Assembly: GCF_020687765.1 (NCBI RefSeq)
Contig: NZ_JAJEWJ010000002.1
Span: 1 to 64,000 of the forward strand
Source: Sphingobacterium sp. FBM7-1
GTDB taxonomy: Bacteria > Bacteroidota > Bacteroidia > Sphingobacteriales > Sphingobacteriaceae
DNA: 64,000 nucleotides
Reading direction: 5' to 3'
Shown here: piece by piece, positions 24,260-33,610 of the stretch
Layout: every line of letters starts with the position of its first letter
How positions within the stretch are numbered: the first letter of the stretch is position 1
The notes under the pieces: model-generated
What the model saw: the letters and a program-made list of their open reading frames with translations, nothing else
The model's database searches: none
What the model was told of the DNA's origin: nothing
Translations under genes and position numbers: made by a program

Positions 24260-25207
24260 TCAATGGCCTCCTCCCATCATCATCTTGCGTGCATGAAACA
24301 GCGCGGGTAAAATCGCTTCTAAACATTCTTTTACACCGTTGGTACTACCGGGTAGGGTAACAATGAGGGAATTGCGCAGGGTACCGGCTACCGAACGGCT
24401 CATCATCGCCAGCGGCGTGCGTTGCTGCCCGTGTGTGCGCATGGCTTCGACGATGCCTTCGGCCGTTTTCTCTAATAATTCGGAAACGGCTTCTACGGTA
24501 ACGTCCCGCGGTCCTAGTCCGGTTCCGCCGGTGGTAAAAATAAAAGGTATATCGCGATTTACCCAGCGCTGTATAGCTTGTTGGATAAGGGGTTTTTCGT
24601 CTGCCACGATTTGGTAATCCAGTACCTGTGCACCGGTGGCTTGTAACATTTCTTCGATTTTCCGGCCGCTTTTATCGGGTCGTTGTCCGCTGGAGCTTGC
24701 ATCGGAACAGACGAGAACGGCACAGTTTGCCAGTGGTGCTAGAAAGCGGTGATGATCGGATTTTCCGCCGGTTTTTTCTGCCAGACGGATGTGGCCGATT
24801 TCCAACTGGTCGTCGACGGGTTTCAGCATGTCGTAGAGTTCGAGTGCGGCAACCGATGCGGCGGTCAGCGCCTCCATTTCTATACCGGTGCGACCGATAG
24901 ACTTCGCGGCTACGGTAATTTGTATACCGGCCTGTGCAGCCATTCCTCTAAATAGTGCACGGTGTGAATGGGGGTAGATGTATTCGAAATCGACCTGCAT
25001 GCCGTCTATCGTGACGGGGTGGCAGTGGGGAAGTAGCTGTGGCGTGGACTTTGCTCCCAAGAAGGCGGCTGCGCGGGCCACATCCAGCAGATTTCCTTTG
25101 GGCAGGCGGTTTTCTTTAATCTGGGTCGCGGTGGATTCCCGGATATAGATCACAGCCTGTGCGGAAGCGGTGCGTAGGGTGCTGATTTTGTGGCTAATAT
25201 CTCTCAT
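24260..25207 (-). CDS. MoaC-MoaB/MogA fusion
   Basis: A 315-residue two-domain enzyme. Residues 1-150 are MoaC (cPMP synthase): LPHCHPVTIDG with H61 and H63, MEALTAASVAALELYDM, D126 and K129. Residues about 158-315 are MoaB/MogA (molybdopterin adenylyltransferase): FTTGGTGLGPRDVTVEA and LPGSTNGVKE. The start at 25207 gives the family N-terminus (MRDISHK) and overlaps the moeB-like gene by 4 bp (ATGA); a longer frame upstream lies inside that gene. Such fusions are known in other bacteria. It covers an early and a late step of the same pathway in one chain. Confidence 0.9.
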   Translation of the reverse strand: MRDISHKISTLRTASAQAVIYIRESTATQIKENRLPKGNLLDVARAAAFLGAKSTPQLLPHCHPVTIDGMQVDFEYIYPHSHRALFRGMAAQAGIQITVAAKSIGRTGIEMEALTAASVAALELYDMLKPVDDQLEIGHIRLAEKTGGKSDHHRFLAPLANCAVLVCSDASSSGQRPDKSGRKIEEMLQATGAQVLDYQIVADEKPLIQQAIQRWVNRDIPFIFTTGGTGLGPRDVTVEAVSELLEKTAEGIVEAMRTHGQQRTPLAMMSRSVAGTLRNSLIVTLPGSTNGVKECLEAILPALFHARKMMMGGGH

Positions 25208-25977
25208 TCTTGCAGGATGGGATGGGTTTCTGAATGGCTTTCCGCAATGCGTTCGCTGGGCTGTGTCGGCAGGCCGGAGAGATGGATCACGCGCTGCTGC
25301 AGGGACAATACATCGCATAAAAGCAGGCGGCCGGTCAGTTTACCGGGCAGGTCGAGCAATATTTTGATGACCTCATTGGCCATCAGGGTACCGGCAACCA
25401 TGCTGCCGATGACGTAGGTGCCGGATACGGCGCAGGGCGTGCTCGCGGTATGAGCGGGCAAGGTGAATAGATCGTCTATGGTGCGGTGCGACATGCCTTT
25501 TTCAAAGACGGTGATCTGTATTTCGGATCGAAATATAGCGCCGTATACGACCGGTTTGTCGAGTTCTGCGCTGGCATGACCGATGCATAAGCGCGACGGA
25601 AAATTATCGGTGGCATCGACGATGAGGTCGTAGTCTGCAAAAATTGCCGGGGCATTGCTGTCATCTACAAAGAAGGGATACGCCTGGCAAGTGGTGTTGG
25701 GGTAGCGGGTCTGTACATGCTCGCAGGCTGCGGCGGTTTTCCATGCGCCGACTTGAGCCGGTGTGTAAAGGTATTGGCGGGCTAAATTTTTGTGCTCCAC
25801 CTTGTCGCCGTCGAATATGCCGAGCTGTCCGATACCGCTAGCGGCTAATGCCGCAATTACGGGGCAGCCTAGGCCGCCGGCGCCGACGACGAGTACTCGA
25901 GCGGCCTGTAAGCGGTCGAGACCCGGCTTGCCGATAAAGGGCAACTGAAGGTGGTCGTTATAAAATCTGCTATCCAT
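25204..25977 (-). CDS. HesA/MoeB/ThiF-family adenylyltransferase
   Basis: A 257-residue E1-like enzyme. VVGAGGLGCPV (about 31-40) is the ATP-binding loop, followed by IFDGDKVEHKNLARQYLY and YDLIVDATDNFPSRL. By context it activates the MoaD C-terminus. The two CxxC pairs that bind zinc in E. coli MoeB are not present: the region reads HTASTPCAVSGTYVIG and the chain stops without a second CxxC. There is no rhodanese tail, so the sulfur donor must come from elsewhere. ThiF-like use for thiamine cannot be excluded. Confidence 0.82.
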   Translation of the reverse strand: MDSRFYNDHLQLPFIGKPGLDRLQAARVLVVGAGGLGCPVIAALAASGIGQLGIFDGDKVEHKNLARQYLYTPAQVGAWKTAAACEHVQTRYPNTTCQAYPFFVDDSNAPAIFADYDLIVDATDNFPSRLCIGHASAELDKPVVYGAIFRSEIQITVFEKGMSHRTIDDLFTLPAHTASTPCAVSGTYVIGSMVAGTLMANEVIKILLDLPGKLTGRLLLCDVLSLQQRVIHLSGLPTQPSERIAESHSETHPILQE

Positions 25978-26018
25978 CGTTTTTTATGCGGTTTTGCCGT
26001 TTGTTATCGTGCCGTGTA

Positions 26019-26366
26019 TTAGTTTTGAAGAGCGATGTAAACGCAGCCATTTTCTACTTTCACCGGATAGGTTTTGATGGCGCATTCATCGCCCGAGAGG
26101 CATTCTCCCGTATCCAATGCGAATGTTTTTTTATGGAAGGGGCAGGCGATCTTGGGTTGGTCACCGAGTGAGCCGATCATGCCGCGGCTGAGGATCATTT
26201 GTCTTTTATGAGGACATTCATTCTGGGTGGCGTACCACTCGTTGCGGCGTTTGAAATAGAACAGCGCAACCTGCTGATCGGCTAGTTTCAAACAGATACC
26301 TCCGTTTTCAATGGTGTCTTCTACGCGACAGGCTAATTTCCATGAAGTGATGCTTAAAGTTTCCAT
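26019..26366 (-). CDS. nirD: nitrite reductase small subunit NirD
   Basis: A 115-residue Rieske-type protein. NECPHKRQMILSRGMIG and KIACPFHKKTFALDTGECL give the Cys-x-His and Cys-x2-His pairs for a Rieske [2Fe-2S] centre, more complete than in enterobacterial NirD, where the ligands are often lost. It is the partner of NirB encoded 35 bp upstream. Spacing and order are the usual nirBD. Confidence 0.9.
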   Translation of the reverse strand: METLSITSWKLACRVEDTIENGGICLKLADQQVALFYFKRRNEWYATQNECPHKRQMILSRGMIGSLGDQPKIACPFHKKTFALDTGECLSGDECAIKTYPVKVENGCVYIALQN

Positions 26367-26401
26367 AATGATCTTGTATTAAAGTTTCGTGTGTTATTGT
26401 A

Positions 26402-28921
26402 TTAAGGGGTAACGGGTGCATTCCAGTCGGCGGCTTTCTTTTGTCCGCGCATGACCTCGAATTTGACGGTTTCGTCTTTTTCGGCGGGGGCATTTACAAA
26501 ATGTACAAAGCGCTTGCGTATTTCGGGGTCACTAACGGCAACCTTCCACTCGCATTGATAGGCGGCGACCAAGGCATCCATTTCTTTTTCCCAGGTTGCG
26601 GCCATGTCAAGGCTGTCTTCTACGACGACATTCCGCAGGTACTCGATACCACCTTCCATTTTGTTTAGCCAGGTAGCGGTACGGGTCAATGGGTCGGCGG
26701 TATGTATATAAAACATCAGAAACCGGTCGAGGTAGCGGAGACAGGTCGCGCTATCGATATCGCTGGCCAGCAGCTGTGCGTGTTGCGGTTTGCTGCCGCC
26801 ATTACCACATACGTATAGGTTCCAGCCTTTTTCGGTGGCGATGATACCAAAATCTTTGCTCTGTGCTTCCGCACACTCCCGGATACAGCCGCTGACGGCG
26901 GATTTCAGTTTGTGTGGTGAACGGATACCGCGGTAGCGTTCTTCGATCTGAATGGCAAAGGATACGCTATCGTGTAGGCCGAAACGGCACCAAGTACTGC
27001 CGACGCAGCTTTTTACGGTGCGCAGGGCTTTCCCGTAGGCGTGTCCGCTTTCGAATCCGGCTGCAATCAGTTCTTCCCATATTAGGGGAAGATCGTTGAG
27101 GTATGCGCCGAATAAGTCGATCCGCTGCCCGCCTGTGATTTTTGTGTATAGGCCATATTTCTGGGCAACTTCGCCGATAACAATGAGTTTTTCCGGGGTA
27201 ATTTCGCCGCCGGGAATACGGGGTACGACTGAATAGGTTCCGCCACGTTGTATATTGGCCAGAAAACGGTCGTTGCTATCTTGGGCGACGTCGTTGCCTT
27301 TGCTGAGGATCATTTCGTTCCAGAGGCTGGCCAGTAGCGACGATACAAGGGGTTTACAGACTTCACACCCATGGCCGGTTCCTAAATCATCGAGTACACT
27401 GTCATAGGTGCGGAGCTCATGTATCTTAATCAGGTCAAATAATTCCTGCCGGCTGAAGTTGAAGTGTTCACAGATCGTGTTGCGAATATATTTACCTTGT
27501 TTTTTAAGGGTGTAGGCAACCAGGTCTTTGACCATCGGGACACAGCCTCCACAACCGGAACCGGCTTTCGTACATTTTTTGACGTCGTCGGCGTGCTCGC
27601 ATCCTTGCTGCGTGACAGCATCACATATCTGTGCTTTGGTAATGCCCTCGCAGCTACAGATCAGCGCGGTATCGGGCAGGGCTTCGAGTCCGGCTCCTGC
27701 GGGTTTGCTTTCGCTTTGTTCGCCTAAAAGTAGTGTTTCGGGGTGTTCCGGAAGGGGCATGTTGTTGGTTACGGTCTGTAATAGCATGTTGTAACTTGCT
27801 GCTTCGCCTACCAAGATACCGCCTAATAGCCGGGTGCCGTCTGGGCTGATGTTGAGGCGTTTGTAGATGCCTTTGTTTTTATCTTCGAGCAGTATGGTGC
27901 GTGCATGGGGCTCGGTGATAAATGGATCACCGAAACTTGCTACATCGACGCCCATTAATTTGAGCTTGGTGCTCATGTCGAAGCCGGTGAAACGTTGTTG
28001 TTCGCCGGAGATGGTGGTGGCCGCTACGCTGGCCATTTCGTATCCCGGAGCGACCAAGCCGTATATCATATCGTTGTAGAGTGCGCATTCGCCGATGGCG
28101 AAGATGGCGGGATCGGAGGTGCGCATGTGTTCGTCGACGAGGATCCCACCGCGCGGGCCGAGGGTTAATCCGGCTGCTTTGGCCAGTTCGTCGCGCGGTT
28201 TGATACCGGCGGATATGATCAGGATATCGCTTTCTAATTGGGTGTCGTCCGCGAAAGCAAGACCGGTGATCTGTTGGTCGCCCAGTATTTGGGTAGTGGA
28301 TTTTTGCAGGAAGCAGGTTAGTCCCAGGGCTTGCAGCTTATTTTGTAAAATGCTGCTGGCCATGTCGTCAATTTGTCTGGGCATAAGCCGGGGAGCAAAT
28401 TCTACGACGGCAGTTTCTTGTATGCCGAGATCCACGAGGGCTTTTGCGGCTTCTAGGCCCAAAAGTCCGCCGCCGATAACGGCTCCTTTACGGGCGGTCG
28501 CGGCATAGGCTTTTATCCGATCCAGGTCTTCGATGGTGCGGTATAAGAAGACGCCTTCCTTATCTAAACCCGGGATAACAGGAGCGAATGGAGCGGATCC
28601 GGTGGCGAATACGAGGTAATCGTAAGGTGTTTGGATGCCGTTTTGAGAGATGACGCATTTTTCAGCGGTATTAATCTGTAAAATAGGATCGTGGAGGTGT
28701 AATTCGATGTTGTTTTCTTCGTACCACTTATTTTTTGCTAGAAATAGATCGTCCAAGGTCTTTTTTCCGAGATAATCGGTTAGGTGGACACGGTCGTAAG
28801 CTGGAATGGGCTCTTCACCGAATACAACTAACTCGAAATTGGGTTGTTTTTTTGATAATTTTTCGCAAAATCGATGTCCTACCATTCCGTTTCCGATTAT
28901 CACCACTTTTTTTGCATTCAT
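26402..28921 (-). CDS. nirB: assimilatory nitrite reductase large subunit NirB
   Basis: An 839-residue NADH-dependent siroheme nitrite reductase. In order: FAD/NAD domains (VVIIGNGMVGHRF at the start; GAVIGGGLLGLEA), a BFD-type [2Fe-2S] domain (ALICSCEGITKAQI to GSGCGGCVPMV) with a second Cys-rich segment (GHGCEVCKPLV), and the siroheme/[4Fe-4S] unit with C639-x5-C645 and C679-x3-C683. It reduces nitrite to ammonium with six electrons. It is the first gene of the minus-strand nitrate operon, so the control region is 28922-29068. The FAD half is paralogous to the middle of the nitrate reductase fusion. Confidence 0.93.
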   Translation of the reverse strand: MNAKKVVIIGNGMVGHRFCEKLSKKQPNFELVVFGEEPIPAYDRVHLTDYLGKKTLDDLFLAKNKWYEENNIELHLHDPILQINTAEKCVISQNGIQTPYDYLVFATGSAPFAPVIPGLDKEGVFLYRTIEDLDRIKAYAATARKGAVIGGGLLGLEAAKALVDLGIQETAVVEFAPRLMPRQIDDMASSILQNKLQALGLTCFLQKSTTQILGDQQITGLAFADDTQLESDILIISAGIKPRDELAKAAGLTLGPRGGILVDEHMRTSDPAIFAIGECALYNDMIYGLVAPGYEMASVAATTISGEQQRFTGFDMSTKLKLMGVDVASFGDPFITEPHARTILLEDKNKGIYKRLNISPDGTRLLGGILVGEAASYNMLLQTVTNNMPLPEHPETLLLGEQSESKPAGAGLEALPDTALICSCEGITKAQICDAVTQQGCEHADDVKKCTKAGSGCGGCVPMVKDLVAYTLKKQGKYIRNTICEHFNFSRQELFDLIKIHELRTYDSVLDDLGTGHGCEVCKPLVSSLLASLWNEMILSKGNDVAQDSNDRFLANIQRGGTYSVVPRIPGGEITPEKLIVIGEVAQKYGLYTKITGGQRIDLFGAYLNDLPLIWEELIAAGFESGHAYGKALRTVKSCVGSTWCRFGLHDSVSFAIQIEERYRGIRSPHKLKSAVSGCIRECAEAQSKDFGIIATEKGWNLYVCGNGGSKPQHAQLLASDIDSATCLRYLDRFLMFYIHTADPLTRTATWLNKMEGGIEYLRNVVVEDSLDMAATWEKEMDALVAAYQCEWKVAVSDPEIRKRFVHFVNAPAEKDETVKFEVMRGQKKAADWNAPVTP

Positions 28922-29068
28922 TTTTCGAGTTTTTGTGTGTAAAAAATGATTTTTGACTTTATTTTCTGCTAATGTATGGATTTTTGTTTTTAAAAATCAA
29001 ATATTTTCACGTTTTTGTTTAATAAATTTTACTTTTGATAAGTTTATATTGGTTTTTAAGTAATTTTT
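28922..29068. promoter_or_regulatory. divergent control region nirB/cobA
   Basis: A 147-bp AT-rich stretch with several T runs between the divergent nirB and cobA genes. It must hold both promoters. A good -7 box for cobA is seen at 29030-29037; no convincing one was picked out for nirB, and no TAGA-N5-TCTA repeat is present. Confidence 0.6.
29030..29037 (+). promoter_or_regulatory. -7 box of cobA
   Basis: TACTTTTG fits TAnnTTTG, 31 bp before the ATG at 29069, the same spacing as in two iron-locus promoters. Confidence 0.5.
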
Positions 29069-29827
29069 ATGGGTAAAAGTTGTAAAATTCTGAAAATAGT
29101 GGGAGCAGGGCCGGGTGATCCGGAGTTATTAACGGTAAAAGCTTATAAAAGCATTGAAAATGCAGAGATAATTCTGTTTGATAACCTAATTAATGAGGAA
29201 ATGTTGAAAATAGCGCCTGAAAATTGTCAAAAAATATATGTGGGCAAGCATCCTTATGGTGAATATGTCCCGCAGGAGGATATAAATGCGTTAATTGTTT
29301 ATTATTGTTCGCATTTTTCGAACGTGGTGCGATTAAAAGGTGGGGATCCTTATATTTTTGGTAGGGGATTCGAAGAGTGGTTTGTGGCCAAAGAGCTGGG
29401 GGTCAAGGTGGAGTATATTCCGGGTATTAGTAGTATGCAGGGGGTGGGACTGAGTGATATTCCGTTGACGCACCGAGGGGTGAGTGAGGGGGTCTGGGTG
29501 TTGACGGGTATGAAAAAAAATGGGGATATGGCGGCCGATCTTTCGTTAGCGGTTCGTTGTCATTCTACGGTGGTGATCTATATGGGGATGCGAAAACTCG
29601 CGGAAATTGCGCGGATCTACCTGATGCACGGGGAGGGCGACCGTCCGGCGGCGATTATACAAAGAGCGTCGCGGGCCGACGAAAAGAAAGTGGTCTGCAA
29701 GGTAAAGGATCTTGTGAAAGCGAGTCAACAGGCGGGTATGTCGCATCCGGCGATTATTGTGATTGGTGAGGTGGTTAATTTGCAGCATAATCTTTCGGCT
29801 TTCGTGCAGCAGGCGCACTGTGTCTGA
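29069..29827 (+). CDS. cobA: uroporphyrinogen-III C-methyltransferase (SUMT)
   Basis: A 252-residue SAM-dependent methyltransferase. VGAGPGDPELLTVKA and VVRLKGGDPYIFGRGFEE are the two SUMT signatures; GISSMQGVGLSDIPLTHRG and VIYMGMRKL follow. It makes precorrin-2 on the way to siroheme, the cofactor of NirB, and diverges from nirB. The oxidase/ferrochelatase part of a full CysG is not fused and not seen in this window. The 5' part of the gene is AT-richer than the nitrate operon. Confidence 0.9.
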   Translation: MGKSCKILKIVGAGPGDPELLTVKAYKSIENAEIILFDNLINEEMLKIAPENCQKIYVGKHPYGEYVPQEDINALIVYYCSHFSNVVRLKGGDPYIFGRGFEEWFVAKELGVKVEYIPGISSMQGVGLSDIPLTHRGVSEGVWVLTGMKKNGDMAADLSLAVRCHSTVVIYMGMRKLAEIARIYLMHGEGDRPAAIIQRASRADEKKVVCKVKDLVKASQQAGMSHPAIIVIGEVVNLQHNLSAFVQQAHCV

Positions 29828-29880
29828 TGGATATAGGTTTTTCCAGATTATTTCGTTTACTTTGGATGAAATAACGTGCC

Positions 29881-31128
29881 ATGTCTGTTACGATGTCTTA
29901 CCGAGAGAATGTGAAGCTTGCCTTGCAATCCATTGTAAGCAACAGGTTGCGTACTTTTCTGACGGCACTGATTATTGCTATTGGTATTATGGCGCTGATC
30001 GGTGTGTTGACTTCTATTGATGCGATGCAGAGTTCGCTGACCAATTCCTTTTCTTCTATGGGGTCCAATTCGTTTAACATCCGTAATCGGGGGGTGAACG
30101 TCCGGATCGGTGACTCGGGGAGCCAAGCAAAAGTCTTCCCGGCGATCACGTATCGGGATGCGCTTGCTTTTAAGGAGCGATATGATTATAATGCTGTGGT
30201 TTCTATTAGTGTAAATGTGACCTGGGGAGCAACGGTTCGATATTCGGCGGAAAAAACGAATCCGAATATCGGCGTGATCGGCGTAGATGATAATTACTTA
30301 CAGACTTCGGGGTATACGCTGGCAGATGGTCGTGATTTCACGATGCAGGATGTGGAAAATGCACATAGTGTGGTGATTATTGGCGAGGAGGTGCGTAGTC
30401 GGTTGTTTAAGCATAATAAGCAGCCGATCGGGGAATATATCATGATCGGCGACGAAAGGTTTACGGTTGTGGGGCTGTTGGAAAGTAAAGGTTCTAGTGC
30501 GGGGTTTAGCTCGGATAAAACCTGTCTTATTCCGTTGTCGCGGGGAAGGGCCATGATGGCACAGGGTGATCCTTCTTATGGGATTACGGTGATGACGGAG
30601 GATCCGTATAAAATGGAGCGGGCAGAAGGGGAGGCTATTGCGGCTTTCCGGAAAATACGAGGTTTGACAACGAAGCAGACGAATGATTTTGAGATTGTTA
30701 AATCGGACGCGGTTGCGCAGATATTGATGGAAAACTTGTCCTACGTGACGCTAGGGGCGGTGGTTATTGCCTTTATCACCTTGGTGGGGGCATCTATCGG
30801 GTTGATGAATATTATGCTGGTTTCGGTGACGGAACGGACGCGCGAAATCGGGATTCGGAAGGCTATTGGTGCGACACCGGCGGTGATCCGGAGGCAGTTT
30901 CTCATGGAAGCGGTGGTGATTTGTTTGTTGGGCGGAATTGTGGGGGTGCTGGTGGGGATTGCGATCGGAAATTTATTGGCGCTGGGATTGGGAGCAGATT
31001 TTATTATCCCTTGGAAATGGGCATTTTTAGGGATGGGGGTTTGTGTAGGGGTAGGAATGCTCTCGGGGTATTATCCGGCTTCTAAGGCTTCTAAGCTGGA
31101 TCCGGTAGAGGCTTTACGGTATGAGTAA
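29881..31128 (+). CDS. MacB/FtsX-type ABC transporter permease
   Basis: A 415-residue permease. One N-terminal span (RTFLTALIIAIGIMALIGVL) is followed by a large periplasmic MacB-PCD domain (about 45-275) and three C-terminal FtsX spans, ending with PASKASKLDPVEALRYE, the typical tail. RTREIGIRKAIGATPAVIRRQF is the coupling-helix region. No ATPase or membrane-fusion gene is adjacent, so its partner must be elsewhere. The initial MSVT may be a misplaced start, as MSYRENVK at residue 5 looks equally good. Confidence 0.85.
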   Translation: MSVTMSYRENVKLALQSIVSNRLRTFLTALIIAIGIMALIGVLTSIDAMQSSLTNSFSSMGSNSFNIRNRGVNVRIGDSGSQAKVFPAITYRDALAFKERYDYNAVVSISVNVTWGATVRYSAEKTNPNIGVIGVDDNYLQTSGYTLADGRDFTMQDVENAHSVVIIGEEVRSRLFKHNKQPIGEYIMIGDERFTVVGLLESKGSSAGFSSDKTCLIPLSRGRAMMAQGDPSYGITVMTEDPYKMERAEGEAIAAFRKIRGLTTKQTNDFEIVKSDAVAQILMENLSYVTLGAVVIAFITLVGASIGLMNIMLVSVTERTREIGIRKAIGATPAVIRRQFLMEAVVICLLGGIVGVLVGIAIGNLLALGLGADFIIPWKWAFLGMGVCVGVGMLSGYYPASKASKLDPVEALRYE

Positions 31129-31193
31129 AGGGTTTATATATACAAATAATAAATTAATATATTGAAAAATAAAAATTTGAGTCGTAAAATGGT

Positions 31194-31201
31194 TATCTTT
31201 G
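31194..31201 (+). promoter_or_regulatory. -7 box of typA
   Basis: TATCTTTG fits TAnnTTTG, 33 bp before the chosen ATG at 31235. It lies in an AT-rich 106-bp gap after the permease gene. Confidence 0.6.
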
Positions 31202-31234
31202 CACCTCGAATTTTTTATAATACATTATCGCTCA

Positions 31235-33040
31235 ATGCAAAACATTAGAAATATTGCGATCATCGCACACGTTGACCACGGCAAAACAACTCTTGTTGAT
31301 AAAATCCTCCATTTTACAAGCCAATTCAGGGAAAACGAGAATACCGGAGAACTTATTTTGGATAATATTGATCTGGAGCGCGAGCGAGGAATCACCATTG
31401 TTTCCAAGAATGTAGCGGTAAGGTATAAAGACACAAAAATCAACATCATTGATACGCCAGGTCACGCCGATTTCGGTGGTGAAGTGGAGCGTGTATTGAA
31501 AATGGCTGACGGTGTGGTGCTTTTGGTCGATGCGTTTGAAGGGCCGATGCCGCAAACACGTTTTGTGACGGGTAAGGCACTTGCGCTAGGGATTAAGCCT
31601 ATCGTCGTTGTGAATAAAGTGGATAAGGAAAACTGTCGTCCGGACGAAGTTTACGAGCAGGTATTTGATTTGTTCTTCAATTTGGGAGCAACCGAAGAGC
31701 AGCTGGACTTTCCGGTGTTATATGGTTCTTCGAAGCAAGGTTGGATGTCGCCGGATTGGAAGCAGCCGTCCGAAGATTTTACCGATTTGCTAGAAGCAAT
31801 CGTGAGCCACATACCGGCACCGAAAATTTCGGAAGGTACGTTGCAAATGCAGGTGACGTCCTTAGATTATTCGACCTTCGTGGGTCGTATTGCGATCGGA
31901 CGTGTAGCGCGGGGTACGATTAAAGAAGGCCAGCCGGTTTCTTTGGTGAAGCGGGATGGTAAAGTCGTGAAATCACGCGTAAAAGAATTGCAAACATTTG
32001 AGGGTTTAGGTAGAGCGAAGGTAGCGGAAGTGAAAGCGGGTGATATCTGTGCGGTGGTTGGGATAGATGGTTTCGAAATTGGTGATACTATTGCGGATTT
32101 TGAAAATCCGGAGCAATTGGAGGTTATCCACATTGACGAGCCGACGATGAACATGTTGTTTACGATCAACAACTCGCCATTCTTTGGTAAGGAGGGTAAA
32201 TTCGTAACGTCTCGTCATATCCACGACCGTTTGCAGAAAGAATTGGAGAAAAACTTGGCTTTGCGCGTGGTACCGACGGAGTCTCCGGATGCGTGGTTAG
32301 TGTATGGTCGGGGTATCCTGCATTTGTCGGTTTTGATCGAAACGATGCGCCGCGAAGGATACGAGTTACAAGTGGGCCAACCGCAGGTAATCGTCAAAGA
32401 AATTGACGGGGTGAAATGTGAGCCGGTGGAAGAGATGGTGGTGGATGTTCCTGCAGAGGTATCTGGAAAAGTAATCGAATTGGTTACGCAACGGAAGGGT
32501 GAGTTGCTGGTAATGGAAACAAAAGGCGAGATGCAACACTTGGAGTTTTCGATTCCATCTAGAGGTATCATCGGGTTGCGGAATAATATTTTGACGGCTA
32601 CGGCGGGAGAGGCTGTTATGGCGCACCGTCTGAAAGGATTTGAGCCTTGGAAAGGATCTATCCCAGGTCGTTCGGCAGGGGTGTTAATTTCCTTGGATAC
32701 GGGTACGACAACAGCGTATTCTATTGATAAACTACAAGATCGCGGTCGTTTCTTTGTGGATCCAGGTGTGGACATCTATGAAGGACAGGTTTTGGGTGAG
32801 CATATCCGGGATAACGACTTGACGATTAACGTTACGAAAGGTAAGCAGTTGACGAATATGCGTGCTTCGGGATCGGATGATAACGTGCGTATTGCACCAG
32901 CGATCAAATTTTCGTTGGAAGAATGTATGGAGTACATCCAAGCGGATGAGTATATTGAGGTAACGCCTCAGTCTATCCGTTTGCGGAAGATTTACTTAAC
33001 GGAAAACGAGCGGAAAGTTAACGCGAAGAAATTCCAATAG
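31235..33040 (+). CDS. typA: translational GTPase TypA/BipA
   Basis: A 601-residue ribosome-binding GTPase. The start [10 protein letters not shown] is used because the GTPase G1 motif AHVDHGKT follows at 11-18; upstream codons use a TTG inside the promoter. Other G motifs are [21 protein letters not shown] and [10 protein letters not shown]. The EF-G-like domains III and V and the TypA-specific C-terminal domain ([31 protein letters not shown]) are complete. It acts in ribosome assembly and stress adaptation. A strong terminator follows. Confidence 0.95.
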   Translation: MQNIRNIAIIAHVDHGKTTLVDKILHFTSQFRENENTGELILDNIDLERERGITIVSKNVAVRYKDTKINIIDTPGHADFGGEVERVLKMADGVVLLVDAFEGPMPQTRFVTGKALALGIKPIVVVNKVDKENCRPDEVYEQVFDLFFNLGATEEQLDFPVLYGSSKQGWMSPDWKQPSEDFTDLLEAIVSHIPAPKISEGTLQMQVTSLDYSTFVGRIAIGRVARGTIKEGQPVSLVKRDGKVVKSRVKELQTFEGLGRAKVAEVKAGDICAVVGIDGFEIGDTIADFENPEQLEVIHIDEPTMNMLFTINNSPFFGKEGKFVTSRHIHDRLQKELEKNLALRVVPTESPDAWLVYGRGILHLSVLIETMRREGYELQVGQPQVIVKEIDGVKCEPVEEMVVDVPAEVSGKVIELVTQRKGELLVMETKGEMQHLEFSIPSRGIIGLRNNILTATAGEAVMAHRLKGFEPWKGSIPGRSAGVLISLDTGTTTAYSIDKLQDRGRFFVDPGVDIYEGQVLGEHIRDNDLTINVTKGKQLTNMRASGSDDNVRIAPAIKFSLEECMEYIQADEYIEVTPQSIRLRKIYLTENERKVNAKKFQ

Positions 33041-33070
33041 GAAGTGATCGTATGATTTACTGATATTTTA

Positions 33071-33100
33071 AGAGACGCCCCCGGCGTCTCTTTTTGTTTT
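33071..33100 (+). terminator. Rho-independent terminator of typA
   Basis: AGAGACGCC (33071-33079) pairs perfectly with GGCGTCTCT (33083-33091) around a 3-nt loop, followed by TTTTGTTTT. Confidence 0.9.
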
Positions 33101-33119
33101 CATACCGTTTTAGTCTTTG

Positions 33120-33142
33120 CAACTTTTTTTAGAAAAAAGTTG
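33120..33142. repeat. perfect short hairpin
   Basis: CAACTTTTTT (33120-33129) and AAAAAAGTTG (33133-33142) are exact reverse complements with a 3-nt loop (TAG). Confidence 0.7.
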
Positions 33143-33164
33143 TGCCAAAAAAGCGTCGCTTCAT

Positions 33165-33217
33165 ATGTTTGAGAGAATGGATACTACGAATGGGGAGTTT
33201 CTACATATCTCAAACAT
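33165..33217. repeat. inverted repeat, 10-bp arms
   Basis: ATGTTTGAGA (33165-33174) and TCTCAAACAT (33208-33217) are exact reverse complements 33 bp apart. Confidence 0.65.
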
Positions 33218-33219
33218 CT

Positions 33220-33412
33220 GGATGCGACAATTATTGGTAATGTGGGGTTCATGCAATGTATGGTAACTTGGATGCTATTGACAGAAATAACGTCGACCTG
33301 ATATTGTTCTGCGTTCGTTTTTCAGCCGATTATTCCGTTAAAAACAGCATGTTGTCTGAGCGACGGGGGGCATACAATGTATTGTCCCTCCTTAACTTTG
33401 TTTGTCGCATCC
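33220..33412. repeat. inverted repeat, 11-bp arms
   Basis: GGATGCGACAA (33220-33230) and TTGTCGCATCC (33402-33412) are exact reverse complements enclosing 171 bp that include the first 92-bp direct copy. They could be terminal repeats of a small non-autonomous element. Confidence 0.5.
33268..33359. repeat. 92-bp direct repeat, copy 1
   Basis: Starts TTGGATGCTATTGACAG and ends AGCATGTTGTCTGA. It matches copy 2 (33419-33510) at 89 of 92 positions by direct comparison. Confidence 0.85.
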
Positions 33413-33418
33413 CGCTAT

Positions 33419-33510
33419 TTGGATGCTATCGACAGAAATAACGCCGACCTGATATTGTTCTGCGTTCGTTTTTCTGCCGATTATTCCGTTAAAAACAGCA
33501 TGTTGTCTGA
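33419..33510. repeat. 92-bp direct repeat, copy 2
   Basis: Second copy, offset by exactly 151 bp from copy 1, with three substitutions. Its end runs into a nested palindrome absent from copy 1. Confidence 0.85.
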
Positions 33511-33533
33511 ACGAAGTGAGTTCCATGCTGTTT
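33493..33533. repeat. nested palindrome (REP-like)
   Basis: Outer arms AAACAGCATG (33493-33502) and CATGCTGTTT (33524-33533) enclose inner arms GAAC (33509-33512) and GTTC (33520-33523). Confidence 0.65.
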
Positions 33534-33584
33534 AGGAATAGAGAAAGAAAAACAGCAGAATAATATTCAGTCTTGACTTTTTGT

Positions 33585-33610
33585 CCCCTTTTTTGTCAAG
33601 AAAAAAGGGG
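33585..33610. repeat. hairpin upstream of ispH with overlapping alternative pairing
   Basis: CCCCTTTTTT (33585-33594) and AAAAAAGGGG (33601-33610) pair perfectly. An alternative TCTTGAC (33571-33577) with GTCAAGA (33595-33601) competes for the same bases. It ends 26 bp before the ispH -7 box. Confidence 0.6.

Noticed and set aside
31161-31179. -33 element for typA
   Set aside because: TTG/TTTG words are present but their spacing to the -7 box (14 or 29 bp) does not fit the usual 19-21 bp.
33256-33441. 61-codon open frame in the repeat island
   Set aside because: It runs through the first direct repeat and both spacers, has no family match or promoter, and part of it recurs in the second copy as repeat sequence.
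33268-33510. Two direct repeats as a possible CRISPR array
   Set aside because: Only two 92-bp copies, far too long for CRISPR repeats, with no cas genes nearby.
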